64,000 nt of DNA from Manduca sexta (taxonomy: Eukaryota > Arthropoda > Insecta > Lepidoptera > Sphingidae): positions 4,030,001-4,094,000 of the forward strand of contig NC_051132.1 of NCBI RefSeq assembly GCF_014839805.1, written 5' to 3'. Positions 44,829 to 58,080 of this stretch are shown in pieces. The position numbers and the translations under genes were made by a program. The notes below the pieces were generated by a model, which saw only the letters and a program-made list of their open reading frames with translations, did no database searches and had not been told where the DNA came from. Position 1 is the first letter of the stretch. Each line of letters starts with the position of its first letter.

Positions 44829-47800
44829 AATCATTTCTCTCTAATCGAGCCTCTTATCCTCGATTTCAAAACATAACTAAAATATATTACCCAGGAAGCA
44901 TATTTGGCAACCGAATGTTGCGAATGACTGAGTTGATTTCCGATCGGATCACATGTCCAGAGGTCATTAACACCGGAGATTTTGTTCATCTAAACACTTT
45001 CCGCTCAAGTCGAAAGCACAAACAATATTTACATGCCGGCTATCGGCATAAGCGTCTGAAAGTGTTAACGGAAATTCGAATCTGAATATATTGTTCAATC
45101 GTTTTTGTATGTGGTAAGGGATATTCTGAATCAATTAGAATGGAAAGGGTTTATATATTGTAATATGTTTATTGGTTTGCGGATGGTCTGAAATGTTTTT
45201 TTGTTATTATGTGCATTGATTTTTTATTTTTATAATAAATAATTATGTATCACTATAAGCGTTTTATTTTGAAGATTCTGATATGTCGTACTGTTAAAAT
45301 TTTATTGCTAGATAACTTAATTGTTGTCCTACCATATTTGAGACAACGAATAAAATGCTCTACAACGATAGATATATTAAAAACTGAATTTTGTTTATCT
45401 ACGGACAAAGGTATTGTTTAATCCACGTTTAATTTACTTATTGATGGAAAAATCTTATTCGATAATTATTAATTATAATTGTCCGGCACTATGATAATAA
45501 CTTTTTCACGTCGAAAGTTTCCCACATATTTTATTTATTTTAAAGAAAACTAAAGCGAAAATACTTCTAATACATAACTAAACGATTTACATAAACAAAT
45601 ACATTATAATCTTATTGGAAATTTTATTCGCGTAAAAATAACCATGGACCGCAAATTAATATTTAATATCGGTTGAAATTTATAGGCTAATGCAAATCCT
45701 AAAACGATTATTAAATAAAAAAAAAGAAATATTTTAATTCGAAATTTAAAACGCGAAAGGAAACGTAGAAATATAGATCTAGTCGTTACTACACCTAACT
45801 GAAAAAAAAGAAAACATGTTAAATAGTTAACACATTCATACACAAAGAATGAATGAAACGTGAACAATGAATGCCAATACCATATTAATACAAAGCCGCA
45901 GTGATGTAACGCGGTGGAAGGACGCAAATAGTTTCATTCAATAAATATAATATCCTGAATGGAATGCACGCATGCTTTTATTGATAAAATAAAATTGTTT
46001 ACGACTAATTGAGGACAAGCAAAATTGTTCAAAGTATGTTTCATTTATAGTCTATATATTATATCTTTACGTTATCAATTAATATGCTTAATGATTTATT
46101 TTAAAAAAATCTGTTAATGATGAAAATAAACAAAAATATTTTAGGAAAATGGTTAATATTTTTCTCAAAAAAAAAATGTTGATGTGAGCCGAAAGAAGTG
46201 TAACAGAAGGCCGACATAACACTATTTAGTTTCCTACACATTTATTCCAAAATGTTGTTAATTCACGTCATATCTTTAAAAATTATGGACAGTCTCCTTC
46301 GATTTATTTCCTATAGATACAGCGGGCAAGGTAATTGCCCTATTGCCTCAATCAACCTCGTATACGGCAACCGTCAAGGGCACATTCTCTACGAAAAAGG
46401 ATGATAATATGGCGCAGTGGCGTTATTCAAAGCAGACGCGGGCTTTCCTCAAGGTTAACTAGGTCCGGGCTTGGGGCAGCGAAATCCGAAAGGAAACGAC
46501 TGAAATAAAGAATATTATATTTTAAATTATACACGTGTATTTTTCGTCTACAACGAATGTACTAGGGATATTGGGCTTTTCCGCTCAGTATCATCATGGA
46601 GTCTGGAATTGTGCCCAGTAAGTAATAGGCTTACTACCTTTGTTTTTATACGTGTGATCCTACCTATCCTAAATATATCCTACCACCAGCAAACCTACAT
46701 AACATAGCTTTAAATCTGAAGATACATCACTGCCTACCCTTGAAAAATGAAAAAGGCATGAAGTCGTGTAACATTTTATTTTCCTGTTTACATATCAGAC
46801 TAGTCTTCATTTTCGTAACAATCGCGTGTTTTCGCATACACTGCGTCATTCCCATCGCATCCTTATTCCGGCACTGACATACTAACAACGTATCATGAAT
46901 GAAACTAAAAGTTCAAGGAAACTGACTCAGTCTATCGTTTCATAAGATGCTAACGTAAACACAACTTTCGCAACGATGGTGTACCATGAAATGGCGTGAT
47001 TCATCGCATAACGAAGGTCGCTTTTGGAAACAGATTATGCAACGTGATATTCATGTGTTATATCAGTCATAGTGACAGTATGACGTCATTATAATGTTTA
47101 ATGTCATAATAATAAAGTATATATTTGTCTATACCTTCAATCATTCGATTCTACAGAGTTTTTTTTACAAATACAGACCCCGCAGTTAACATCGGTGGAA
47201 AAGGTGAATGTGATACTAGAATCCCCCGGCTTAGCAACAACAGGGCCCTGAAGGAAAGTTAGGAGGGGATAGTTGGGAAGGAAGTGTGGGGGAAGGACAA
47301 GGAAACTTCTTAGGATGGGAGGAGGGGATAAGGCTAGGAACTCTTCGCGAGCCGTTATGGTCCTCAATGTGAATTGGCAACCATGAGGTATACACACTTA
47401 ACTGTGTGTCTAGGGCCGCGTCAATTTCCCGCCGTGCATGGGCGTGCAATCGATGTGTGGACACACAAGAATTTCCTTCGATGGTGGGGGGGGGGGTTCT
47501 TGGTCGAGTGTCAGCTTAACAAGAGAGAATTTTATACGGTGAGTGAAATGTACGAAAGTTCAAACCTCAGAAGTCCCTTGCCTATTCCATTTTCAAATTC
47601 TCAAACGACGTAACAAAATTACGATCATGTAGTGTGCTTCTCTGGCGCATGAGGCATATCACAAGGCATTACCCTCGGTTAGTACCGAAACGGATCCTGC
47701 GTCATGCCGCCTGGGTAATGCTCTTGCACTGAAGATCGCTTGCGTCCGTACTAGCGGGGCCGGTTACCCGTCATTCACCTTAGGAACATCCATTAATTAC

Positions 47801-50237
47801 GTGACATTACTTTTATGTTTATATTGTAGATTGTGATGTGACGTCACGACACTTATGATCACCCGCCCTCTTGTCACATAATGTCAGACTTCATTGGGGG
47901 TCAACCTTCTAAACGTGTGACGTAATCTATGGATGGCACCTCAAAGATTTTTTGGTGTGCATATTATTAACCAATGTATATTTGTGATAGTAATTAGATG
48001 GTACGATAATGTTCAACTTCGTTCCTTATTCTTTTCTGTCGTCTATATTTGCTGGTGGTAGAAAATTAATGCTGGATAACGACTACTTACAGTGTAAAAC
48101 CCGCCATAATGGCCTATTTCATTATTATTTCTGGAAACAGCCTTTGTATTTACGGTTTCGAACAGGCATAATTGTGGCGACTTGCGAGGGATAATCATCT
48201 CTCGTCAATCGATACTCTATCTGGCAGCCTCTCCACTACCATCAGGTGTAAAGGAATAACGGCGAGTGCGTATAATAAAATGGTGATTCTCAGGTCATGA
48301 GTGCAGGGCAATGTCAAGCAGTTAAAGTTATAGGTGGTAATTCCGGTGTCAGTATGCTGTTATGGCTCATCGTGTCAATGCCTTTATAAAAAACATAAAC
48401 ATATACCTTTATAAATAAAACAAGTGCGCGATCTGAATGATTATATAACTGTGCTATATAATTGCAACACAACTAAAAAAAATCAAAATAGTTTATCACT
48501 AATCACATTTATATAAAAGCTTAACATTATACAAAAATAAATAAAATAACATGGCTATATGATTTTGATGTAAATATTAATTTATTGAGTGATTTTATAT
48601 TCCCTTGCAATTAAAATGTACATAAAAATTAGGTTTATGAATAAAGATAATACAACATCAAAACTGATACTTATCACCGTAGTATTATCTTGATTTTTAC
48701 CGACGAATCATATTGTGTTTCATTGTAAAGCATTTTTTCTTGACTTTTCTTGAAAATTACGCACATAAGGTAATCAAAATTTAATGAAGATAAAATGAAA
48801 TACATCATATTTTTGGCGTTTTAAAAATCACCCCAAATTTCCACGCAAATTCCGAAGAACCGGCCGCGTCGTCTACTTTCTTTTTAAAACCTGATTAAAC
48901 ACATCATTTTTGGTGCCATTGGTTTTTACATGAAGTACTTGGTAGTACAAAGCAATGCGCTTTCGCTTAACAAATAGGCAATTCCCTAACTTTCTACAAG
49001 TACGAAGTCCCAATGAAAGTCACTTGTCTGCGAACGCTTGCGTACGCCGCGTATTGCTAGTTGTAGCAATTTGACTCTAAATTGAAATAACTTTGCTGGT
49101 AGAAGAATATTGTCTAAGAAACGTGTAGAAATATTTTTTACATTTTAAAAGATTGTATGATTATGTTAATTAATTGAGTAAAAAAACGAATTATATTAAG
49201 AGATTAAAGTAAAATGTCTTCTTAATATGCAAATAAAATCACATTTTAAATTTGAATTTTTATTTTTTATATCCTGACCATTAAGAACTTTAATAACTAA
49301 TTAAATTGCTTTTTGCATCACGCCTAAAAAAAATTTAATGCCTTCAAATAAAATTCCAAAATATTTCATAGCACAATTTTAATAGTCGCTCATAGTCGTT
49401 ATAACTGAAAATTTCAATACATACGAGCCGATACCGTTGAACGCTTTCTTAAAAAAGCAAATAAAAAAAAATAAAAATGAATTTTACTGTTAAAAATTAC
49501 AATTTGAACACATATAAAAAAAAAAACAACGCATACAGCCGTTTGTATTTCGGCCAGTAATGATAGCGCTGTAATCTCACTACGATGAGTCAACGGCCGG
49601 TGAAATGATTCGGTGGGTTCGTTCACCTTTCACCCAATTTGCCTAAAAGCACCGCGTCGCGAACACTTGATATCACATTCGGAGCATTGCGCTAACAAAT
49701 ACGTGCGTACTATTATTTGTCGGATTTTAACGAGTAGAACAGTAGTGGCGTGTTTGAGTTTTTTTCACACGCCCCATAAAATAGACAATGTGGAGTTGGT
49801 TTTTTGTGTTCGATTAGCCACTCTAGTAGCGGGCATACATGGACTTATGTTGTGGTGGACACGGAGATTTCGGACTCGAATCGTTTGTTTAGGTGCGATG
49901 ACCTAGGATACATGCAAAACGGAGGTTAACATTAAATTTGACTATTACAACTATAGTTCTAGGTTTATCAGGTTCTAGCCCTAAGGTGTTGTAAGCCTTA
50001 ATTGCATTTTATTGAATAGTTTGATAAGTCGTTGCGAACAATATTTTTTAATCTTCCCTCGACCTTGCCATGACCTCTGATTTTTTTTACTGTCACCGAC
50101 ATTAATGGATTATGAATACATTACCTTTGAACACAATAGGCGAATTTGCGTTCACTTTGAAAAGTATCGGCCTTTGCTGTCGCCTCTTTAAAATTATAGA
50201 CGAGTAACAAGAAGTTAATTAAGCTGTCGCCAGAAAA
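44829..50237. other. Non-coding with scattered repeat fragments
   Basis: A family 2 SINE fragment is at 46565-46640. A GC-richer block at 47210-47530, with a run of eleven G at 47486-47496, and another at 47640-47960 resemble old LINE or SINE debris but are not identified. A 107-codon minus frame at 45604-45927 lacks an ATG at its start. Confidence 0.35.
46565..46640 (+). mobile_element. Family 2 SINE fragment
   Basis: TTGGGCTTTTCCGCTCAGTA and GGAGTCTGGAATTGTGCCC match the middle of the 39.2-kb copy. Head and tail are missing. Confidence 0.65.
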
Positions 50238-50515
50238 GCAGCTGACATCGCCATATCTACAGGCTCAGGCACGGACCACTTTTAGTTGTGGTGGGATCCG
50301 CCCATAATAGAGCCCACGTAAATGTATCGCGATCCGAGATCTGATTGTGTATATCCGGCTTCAAACAGGCTGGCTGATTCTGCCTGGTGATGGTTAACCA
50401 TGTCTTGTCAGACGGCCTATTATCTGGACCAACTCTACTTACCATCAGGTGCAGCGAGGTCACTTTTCCGTAAGCGCCGGTAGCTCTGGCGATAGCCGTA
50501 ACCAAAAGTTGCAAA
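50238..50515 (-). repeat. Interspersed repeat shared with 43.6 kb
   Basis: The reverse-strand relative of 43541-43745, somewhat longer, with ACTTACCATCAGGTGCAGCG near one side on the plus strand. It is probably the 3' part of a retroelement. Confidence 0.55.
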
Positions 50516-50660
50516 CCTCACGCTATATACACTGGGAGATCATAGACCGAGAGTATATTGTAACCTGAAATCACTGTTATAACTACAAGTTGTAAGCCCC
50601 ACACCAGGTACACTTGAAGATTCCTGACCGAGACTTATTTTGCAACCTAGAATCACTGTA
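50513..50660 (+). repeat. Two diverged tandem units of about 72 bp
   Basis: Unit one has ATAGACCGAGAGTATATTGT and AACCTGAAATCACTGT. Unit two has CTGACCGAGACTTATTTTGC and AACCTAGAATCACTGT. They lie directly after the repeat at 50238-50515. Confidence 0.55.
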
Positions 50661-53600
50661 CGTTCTGCCATGGAAATAACTATTCTTTTAATTGGATTTC
50701 TTTTATAATAGAAACATAGGAGGCCTTTTGAGTTTTATATTAGGAACGAATAGAAAAGTATGGACAGTTTTTAATCCACAAGTCATTCGTATTAACTTTG
50801 AATTAAATACCAGTTCAGACGTCTATACATACTTACCGATATGTATGCAGATTGGAAGCGGAATATTGTACAAACATTTTCTTTTTCCGTGATGCGTGGG
50901 CAGTATGGCCTGAATTTCTCTTCGCTGTCGGGTCAGCGTACCAATAGTAGAACTAAAGAACCTGATATTTGTTAGGTACATATTATTATAATAATAATTT
51001 GTATGTGTTGTAAGGTTTAATTTCGCGTACATACGTATAATATAACATATACATATTCTGTTTACCTCCTACCTCGTCGCTGGCAGTGCTAGTCGCGATT
51101 ACATTTACCAATTATTGGCCTTTTAGGATTAACCCGTAAGTCAGTGTTAAGAGAAGCCACTGATCGTCTATTGTTGACAGTTAATTCAATTCGTCAATGA
51201 GTAACTTTTAAATAGAATAAGTAATTTTTTTGAATATAATTGTATTAGATAACTGAAACATGACCATTATAGGTTTAAATCAGTAATGATATAATCATAA
51301 ATAAGTAAAATAACAAATAAATATCCTCTATGGCATTTATTATATCATAAAATAAATTTACGATCAGACAACGTAATTCATTGCTTTATTAAACTTTTTC
51401 CTTTACGAAATCACCTCCATATACACGAGATGACCTGTTAAGAGGCTGAAAAAGCGCATTCCCGAAGCCGATGGAGCACGCCCGCACCAACTTTACAACC
51501 TGCTGAAAGTTTGGAATTCTTTAACTGCAATGGGTTTTTGTGTCGGCCTCCGCGACGAATATAAACTGTTTCTGCGAACTTAACGCGGCTACCACTTTAT
51601 ATTCAATCAATGAAACACCGGCCTACATATCACGTATGCTAAATAATATTTGTCAGTTTTTAGAATCGTTTCACCACTTTATTGTTGTTTTAAATAACAA
51701 CTGTAAACAAACATTCACTGAGCTTTCTACAAACCGCGCCCGCGACGCCTCTCACTGTCGCCATAATATATGAGGGTACAGAAGATTAGGTTTGAGCAAT
51801 TAGTGTTTATTATTAGCCTCTAATCAGACTATGTCTTATCGGTGTAGTCTAAGCGAGTTTATTAACAAGGCCGAGCGGAAGAAGTGTGGGTGAGTTCTAT
51901 AAATTGAGAAACATACGTCAGCTCTAGTCTTTTCCCGATATTGCGATATGCTCGCCCCCTACCACGCCTAGGGTCGGATTTAAGATAGGCTTATATTGAG
52001 TACTCCCAGCACTTTTATCGTATGATTAGCTAATAATAACTATATATAATAAGCATTCTTTAACTTGTTTAGAGAAGATTCTAAACGTTTTTTCCTAAAG
52101 ATGTTTTAATTTTCCTAAACGATGAGTATAGTAACTATAATTTATTGTAGATTAAAAGTATTAACACTGGCCTTTGGCTGAACAACGTTAACACAACCAT
52201 GCGCTAACAAAAAACTCATTAATATTTCTCAGTATTGTCTACACTGATCCTTCTGTACATGATGCAAGCCGAAACCCAACCTTTCTCTATTCATTTTCCC
52301 CTGGTACCGCCGGTGGCGATACATTTTTTTTTAAAGCCTTACATCGAATTGCGCGGTCGTTGTGCCAGTTTCCAAGTTCATTGCCGGTACCGTTTGCCGA
52401 CCTACCTTACAATTCGCTGGTATTTATTTTCGGCGGACAGTTAGCCACACCAAAGTTAGTTAAAATGCTACGCGAGATGAGATCGCCAGTACGATAGCGT
52501 ATTGAGTGACGTGGCGCGTGACACGACACGTGACCTAACCCCATACATTCTATTGTCAGTAAAAAGTTAGGCGGTGTAGAGTTACTGTTATTCACCGTTA
52601 GTGTGGATGGTCATTATTTTTATTGTGCTTGAACGAAATTACTATACGTTCATACGTCAATGTGTAGTGACGTTGCTAATTTTCATTAGTTGCTGTTGTT
52701 ATAGCGGCTTGTTAAATAACTGGATATCAATTAAATGCTTTGTCAAATGAATATTACTGACTGCGTTTGAAACACGACTTCGGTAATGCGTTGGTTAAAC
52801 TGCACCAATCCATACTAATAATCGAGTGCTAATAAGGTTTATTGTTGCTGACTTTTCATGAACTTCTCTTTTTTCGATTATGATACCAGTGTAATATTTG
52901 CGAGCATGTTGCAGAAAATCCAATGGGCTTCTTATCGAATGCCTTCAGAAGAATCCCATGCTAAGCAAATTCTGTTAAAAAGCAACCCAAACATACTATC
53001 ACTAAACTTACAAGACGTAGTCTAACTCATAACAACTAAGATCTACCTTAACACCTTCGGGACGAGAATACCCAGAGGCGAAAAAGTGTTAACGCGCCAA
53101 ACTTTCTAGCACGTGAGAATTAAATATTCATTCATCTCGTGACTGACAGCGTCTGCGCAGCACTTTAGATACCATCACCTTAATACAAACAACGTAAACG
53201 ACTCACGCGTAAAACAATTACGGACAACCATCATATTTACATTTTTTATCGAACGCATTTTCCCGACGCGAGCTGTTTCACTTCCATAATTAGACCGCGT
53301 TGTGTAAAAGTGATCCAATGCACTGGTCAAAAAGTATTGATTCCAATCGAGAATTATCTTTATTTTCATATATCGAAGACCCATTTTACCGTAACGACGT
53401 AATTTTCAGAACTCTATAGAATATTTCCATAACAATATAAATACTGCCGTGGTAAACGAGAGAGCAGTAAGTCAAAGGCGGCCAATTTTTTTATTACTCA
53501 TTTGGAATGTGCATTAAACAAACTTTCTTCCTAGGTTTCATACATAAACGTAAATTAGAAATGCATTTTCTTTTTTATTTCATTTAATAGAAAAGAACTG

Positions 53601-54414
53601 ACTTTTCTGATTTACTGCCTTCTCGATTAACATGGCAATATAATTGTCGTTCTTAATTTTAACTTTGAGTAGTTTGGTTCATTACTGAATAATACGGTCC
53701 ATAATTGATTTCCGTAGCTGATTTGTTTACGCGCTCATTCATGACGCTGATGGCCGGGTTAGTTTTTCTCGTATCGCCCAGAGATCTTATCACTGACTAA
53801 TTGATAATGCTGACGGCATATAGAAAGATATGTTGTAAGTAATTGGTATATATGTTCTGAGTTATCTATAAAATTAAGTAAAAAGGATGTGTTATTGACA
53901 CGAGTGTTTATTTCAGAGTAAGTATGTAACTAGGCAAACAACAAAACAACAACATTCAAATATTTATAAAAATAGAACACATAAAAAATATTTGTCACAA
54001 TAAAGGTTACATTCTGCAACAAGGTATATTGATAAAGCAATGACTTGATATTATGAGCTTCATGGGAAACCTTATGAAGATACTAGTTTATTTTATTTAC
54101 TTTTGATTAAAATGTTTATCAAAGGTTTTAGTCTTTATGTTTTGAATGGTTCTATCGTGGGACACTTGTATGCAAGTATTTTGTAGTAGGTTTGAATGTT
54201 TCATCATATTCATAATTTCTGGTAGTTCATGATGTCATATCTGGCACCGAGCTGATTTAGGCCGTGCATTTTATTGTTCTTACTGTTTTGTTTTGCTTTC
54301 AAAGGTTGCTTGTAATTTATATTTTACCAGATAATGAATATCATGGAATAACGATAATGGAATTTTGAAATACTGTTTATATTCTAAATATACACGCACA
54401 CACATCACGCATTC
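50661..54414. other. Non-coding with GC-richer patches
   Basis: No gene recognised. Patches at about 51420-51590, 52280-52560 and 53040-53330 have more CpG than their surroundings and carry no repeat I know. They are weak candidates for regulatory elements. Confidence 0.35.
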
Positions 54415-54563
54415 ATCCCCAAAGGGGTATGCAGAGGCGCAACCAGGGCACCCACTTTTCGCCAACTGTGTTTCGTCCCATGATGTGATAAGGTGCGTGC
54501 CTATCTCCATATCGGACATAAATTCTAGACTCCGAGCTTGATACTGAGCAAAAATACCTTGTA
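54415..54563 (-). mobile_element. Family 2 SINE, 3' part
   Basis: The reverse strand reads GCTCAGTATCAAGCTCGGAG, then ATCACATCATGGGACGAAAC and GCGCCTCTGCATACCCCTTT. The tRNA-like head is absent. Confidence 0.72.
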
Positions 54564-54846
54564 CTCTAAATACTTAACGTTAAATGAATTAAAAACAAAT
54601 ACAATAGCTTTGTTGCTGGACGCACTGTATGGTAGCTCGTAGATGATGCGTATCATCGCACACGACATTGCAGTTGGCACAGATGCATCCGGATTGCAGC
54701 GAAAACAAAAGTAAACAAAAACTGACAGCTCAGAACGTATGTGTTGGTACAGTGTTCAGTATAAAATGATTTGAAAGGACGTCACGACCGTATCGCAATA
54801 TCAGATGTGCAGAATTTTATACCAAGAATATTCGTTCTGGCATTAT

Positions 54847-55104
54847 TTATTTAGAAATGTCTCCGAATGGTAGAGCTACACTCATAATACATGCTTGAAT
54901 ACACTGGGGTCTAGCTGTCTTATAAAAAAGGTCGTCATAGTCTTTTCTCAGCTTCATAGAATCCAGAACAACTACTTCATCTTTCCTTTCTTCTTCTCGG
55001 TGTTGGCTTGCCAACGTACAATAAACCTTCTTGCTCTTTGCCTTCTCTTTCTTTTTCTTCTCTTCTAAATAATAAAGCGAGTTTTTTAAAAACTTTGTTA
55101 ACAT
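54847..55104 (-). CDS. Candidate 85-aa lysine-rich protein, hypothetical
   Basis: The first ATG of this frame is at 55104. It encodes 85 residues opening MLTKFLKNSLYYLEEKKKKE, with a charged coiled-coil-like N-terminal half, then VVVLDSMKLRKDYDDLF and a C-terminal part with two Cys (ARPQCIQACIMSVALPFG). The TAA stop overlaps an AATAAA (CTAAATAAATAA). The frame stays open a further 28 codons upstream without an ATG, so it could be the last exon of a spliced gene. I recognise no family. The skewed, protein-like composition sets it apart from other frames in the window, but it may still be chance. Confidence 0.3.
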   Translation of the reverse strand: MLTKFLKNSLYYLEEKKKKEKAKSKKVYCTLASQHREEERKDEVVVLDSMKLRKDYDDLFYKTARPQCIQACIMSVALPFGDISK

Positions 55105-55477
55105 AGCAATTTTATAATTTTGGTGAATAAAATTGATATTTTTAAAGACTTTCACATGCGGCTTTTCCGTCGAAATGCGGAACCACACAACCGCAGCAGA
55201 AAAACGAAGCGGTAAATATGGAATGCATTTTCCTACACAGAGCTATTTTATTTACATGAAAGCACATTTAGTACGTATCGTAATACGACAGGCGTCGTGT
55301 TTCACACTGAGAAACTAATTATAGGAGATGTAACCCTGCTTTAACAGAGATGCAAATGTACTGTTATTTTAATATAACATTAATATTATTTATATATTTT
55401 ACTTTTTTGTTATCTGAGGTTATGAGTCGATACTTAACTACCAATATTATTGTTGGTTATGGTCTAAATTATTCGTG

Positions 55478-55570
55478 CCGATATGGCGATAGACTCCTAT
55501 TACATCCTGGGACGGAACATACACGGCGCAAAGTGGGAGCACTAGTTATACCTCTGGCTACCCCTTCAGG
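55478..55570 (+). mobile_element. Family 2 SINE, 3' fragment
   Basis: TGGCGATAGACTCCTATTAC, CTGGGACGGAACATACACGG and CTGGCTACCCCTTCAGGG match the terminal part of the family. A 105-codon open frame across it is a shadow of the repeat. Confidence 0.7.
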
Positions 55571-57291
55571 GAATAATACTTGTTGTGTTTTTTTTATGAT
55601 CTTACAAATTGAGTGTGTAGGAAGAATAATACCACACTATACTATGCGCAAAATAAAAGATGATTAACATCTATTAGAAATCGGATCTATTAGAAATCTA
55701 TTCTTGAGCAAATGTATCTCAGATATAGAGACAGTAAGGGTAAAGGCATATGAGTGGACACAAAGGTCTCCCTTCCGTGGATGGGGGGTATAGGTTCTTC
55801 CACGAATTAAATTGTTAATCGGAGCTATTATTACCTTACGGCAAAGCTGTCTCATGCGTCAAACACCGTGGGATTTTGGAATACGCGTATACCATTTAAA
55901 ACGAACTTCGCAAAACCCGCCAATATCTCCTAGGGCATTATTTAACCACAACAATATTAAAATAATGCGTATTCGTGGAAGTGAACAAAATCCCTAGAAC
56001 AAAGATATTTATTATGCAAACCACACGCATGTAAGTGTCAGGTTTTTCCTTTGCAAAGTATAATAAAAAATTAAGGCCTTCCCAGTTATTAATTGATTTC
56101 CCTGGCGTAAACTGACTCGTGAACATTAATGTCAATGCCTATAATGATAATTTCAATACAGTCCACCAATGATGATAATGTATGGGTATCTGATTGATCA
56201 CGATACGCCATACACACCGATAGTACTTCGAAAACTTACATACCTTGACGTCGCTATATATCCCTCCAGTGCACCTCCTTACTTTTATGCGCCTCTAGTA
56301 CCTTCTATACATGTTAATGAACGTTAATTGTCCAATCAATCTGATAACATTGATAAAGTAGACGTTCAAGTGTTTTTACTTACTAACGATTATGATACCC
56401 TGGTGTATCGGTAATTTATTTTCTATTAAATACAAAGTTAATTACTTTTAATCGCTAATTGAATAATTCATTTGTAATTTGATAAGTGAATTAGGTTATC
56501 TACGAGCTGTCGAGCGGCCGCTTCACCTCGCTACGACAAATTAATGACTCTTGGTATTTACTGAAATGTGTTATTGAACGTCCGTATTTGGCAAATCCTT
56601 TATTAGGGTTTATTTTTTATTTTATAAGGCTAAACTGTTAAAGCATTCTATTTGATGGTTGACTAGTATAGGCCACACATTACGAGATAAAAAAACTAAT
56701 AGTAACTAATGTACTATGGTAGTAGTCAGTGGTCACAAATAGCCAGCTAGTAACAAAGAAAAAATAGCTAAAAAAAACGTATCTTTAAAGTTCTGCTCAG
56801 TCCTCAAGTTGCTAGAATATACCAGTCTTTATGAACATCAAAACACAATAAATGACTACCAAAGCATTACAAATTATTGACGACGAAGCCAAATTGATTC
56901 TAACATAAAATTATTTCAGAAATATACATACTTATTCGCTAATAGGTAACGTAGTATGGCATACTAAGTAGACAAATCAATAACCGCGTATCATAATCAT
57001 GAATGAACTGATGAATGAAACGTTTTCAATGTCATTTTTCAACATTTTCTCATATCTGAATTTGTAAACCTTCGGCAGCCAGTATTATTTATTCATCTTG
57101 TTATTTATTCAGAATTATTTATTGGTCAATTTTGTTTAATTATTATACAATTTAATTGTTAATTTTATGCGTCACTAACTTTGAATGAGGACAATGTCTG
57201 TGGTATTACGTTGGAAGAGATATAAATAATGATTGTATTATCCTGTATTGTAATATAGGCTAAAATTGTTTAAAAATATGTATTATTTCCC

Positions 57292-57380
57292 ATTGCTGGA
57301 CATTAACATTCTGTTTTACCTAGAGGCTTAATTCTTTAATCTACTACGCTGACCTAGTGCGGATTGGCATGCAATGTGTT
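57292..57380 (-). mobile_element. Worn SINE (family 1 or relative) fragment
   Basis: CCCATTGCTGGACATTAAC and CTACTACGCTGACCTAGTGC followed by GGATTGGCATGC retain the order of the family 1 tail in reverse. Divergence is high. Confidence 0.6.
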
Positions 57381-57739
57381 AAATAAATAAAGTGTTTAAA
57401 CTATAATGAAACTAGTATCTCATCGATGCTCTCCAATTAAAATTAAAAAACCAATACAAAGCACCAAAATGTTGGATTTTTTAGTTATAAATAAAAAAAT
57501 ATAATAAAACAAAAATATTTTTGAATAATTATAGTTTAAATTGAATCTGGGAACTGAAGATAATGTAGTTATTAGATTAAAATTATAATGCTGTAAGTAC
57601 TGCTAAGATGGCAGAATATAGGCTAATACAAAATGATATGCATCTACTCTCCATAATGAGAACCTTACACGATATAGATACCTTCGCATTACATTATCAG
57701 CCTTAGTTACATTAAACATAATATTATCACGCAACTGTT

Positions 57740-58080
57740 TATTCATAATTGGACGCATTCCCCCGTACACATGTTCGCGACAGTTACATAACCTCATTCG
57801 TTCCAACCTTCTTGGATTACATACTATCACCCACCGGCATAAGTTGGCCCCTCCTCCGGCGGGCGATATTACCCCGTCCCAGTGGTTCGAGAGGCCAACA
57901 GCGCTGGTGCCTTAGACACAAATGTCGAGATCACTTGATCGCTAACGGTATTCGCCGCGATGATATTAGCAAAGCCTTGTGACCTAGTTCGCGTGGCCCG
58001 TTAGCCGGACGCTTGCACCCTGCCCGCTTGACATTTACGGCTGATAATGACGAGAAATGATTGCGGCGGGCGGGAGCTGT
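57740..58080. promoter_or_regulatory. GC-rich island, candidate enhancer
   Basis: About 340 bp of GC- and CpG-rich sequence, including CTCCTCCGGCGGGCGATATT and GATTGCGGCGGGCGGGAG, in strongly AT-rich surroundings and unlike any repeat in the window. The 77-codon frame across it has no known motif. A conserved regulatory module or promoter is the likeliest reading. Confidence 0.28.

Noticed and set aside
44696..45085. A 129-codon plus frame, the longest in the window
   Set aside because: It begins inside a repeat element, does not start at an ATG in good context, and shows no domain.
45604..45927. A 107-codon hydrophobic minus frame
   Set aside because: The proposed start is not ATG; Phe/Leu/Ile richness follows from AT-rich DNA.
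55350..55667. A 105-codon plus frame with a hydrophobic start
   Set aside because: The middle third is a family 2 SINE fragment.
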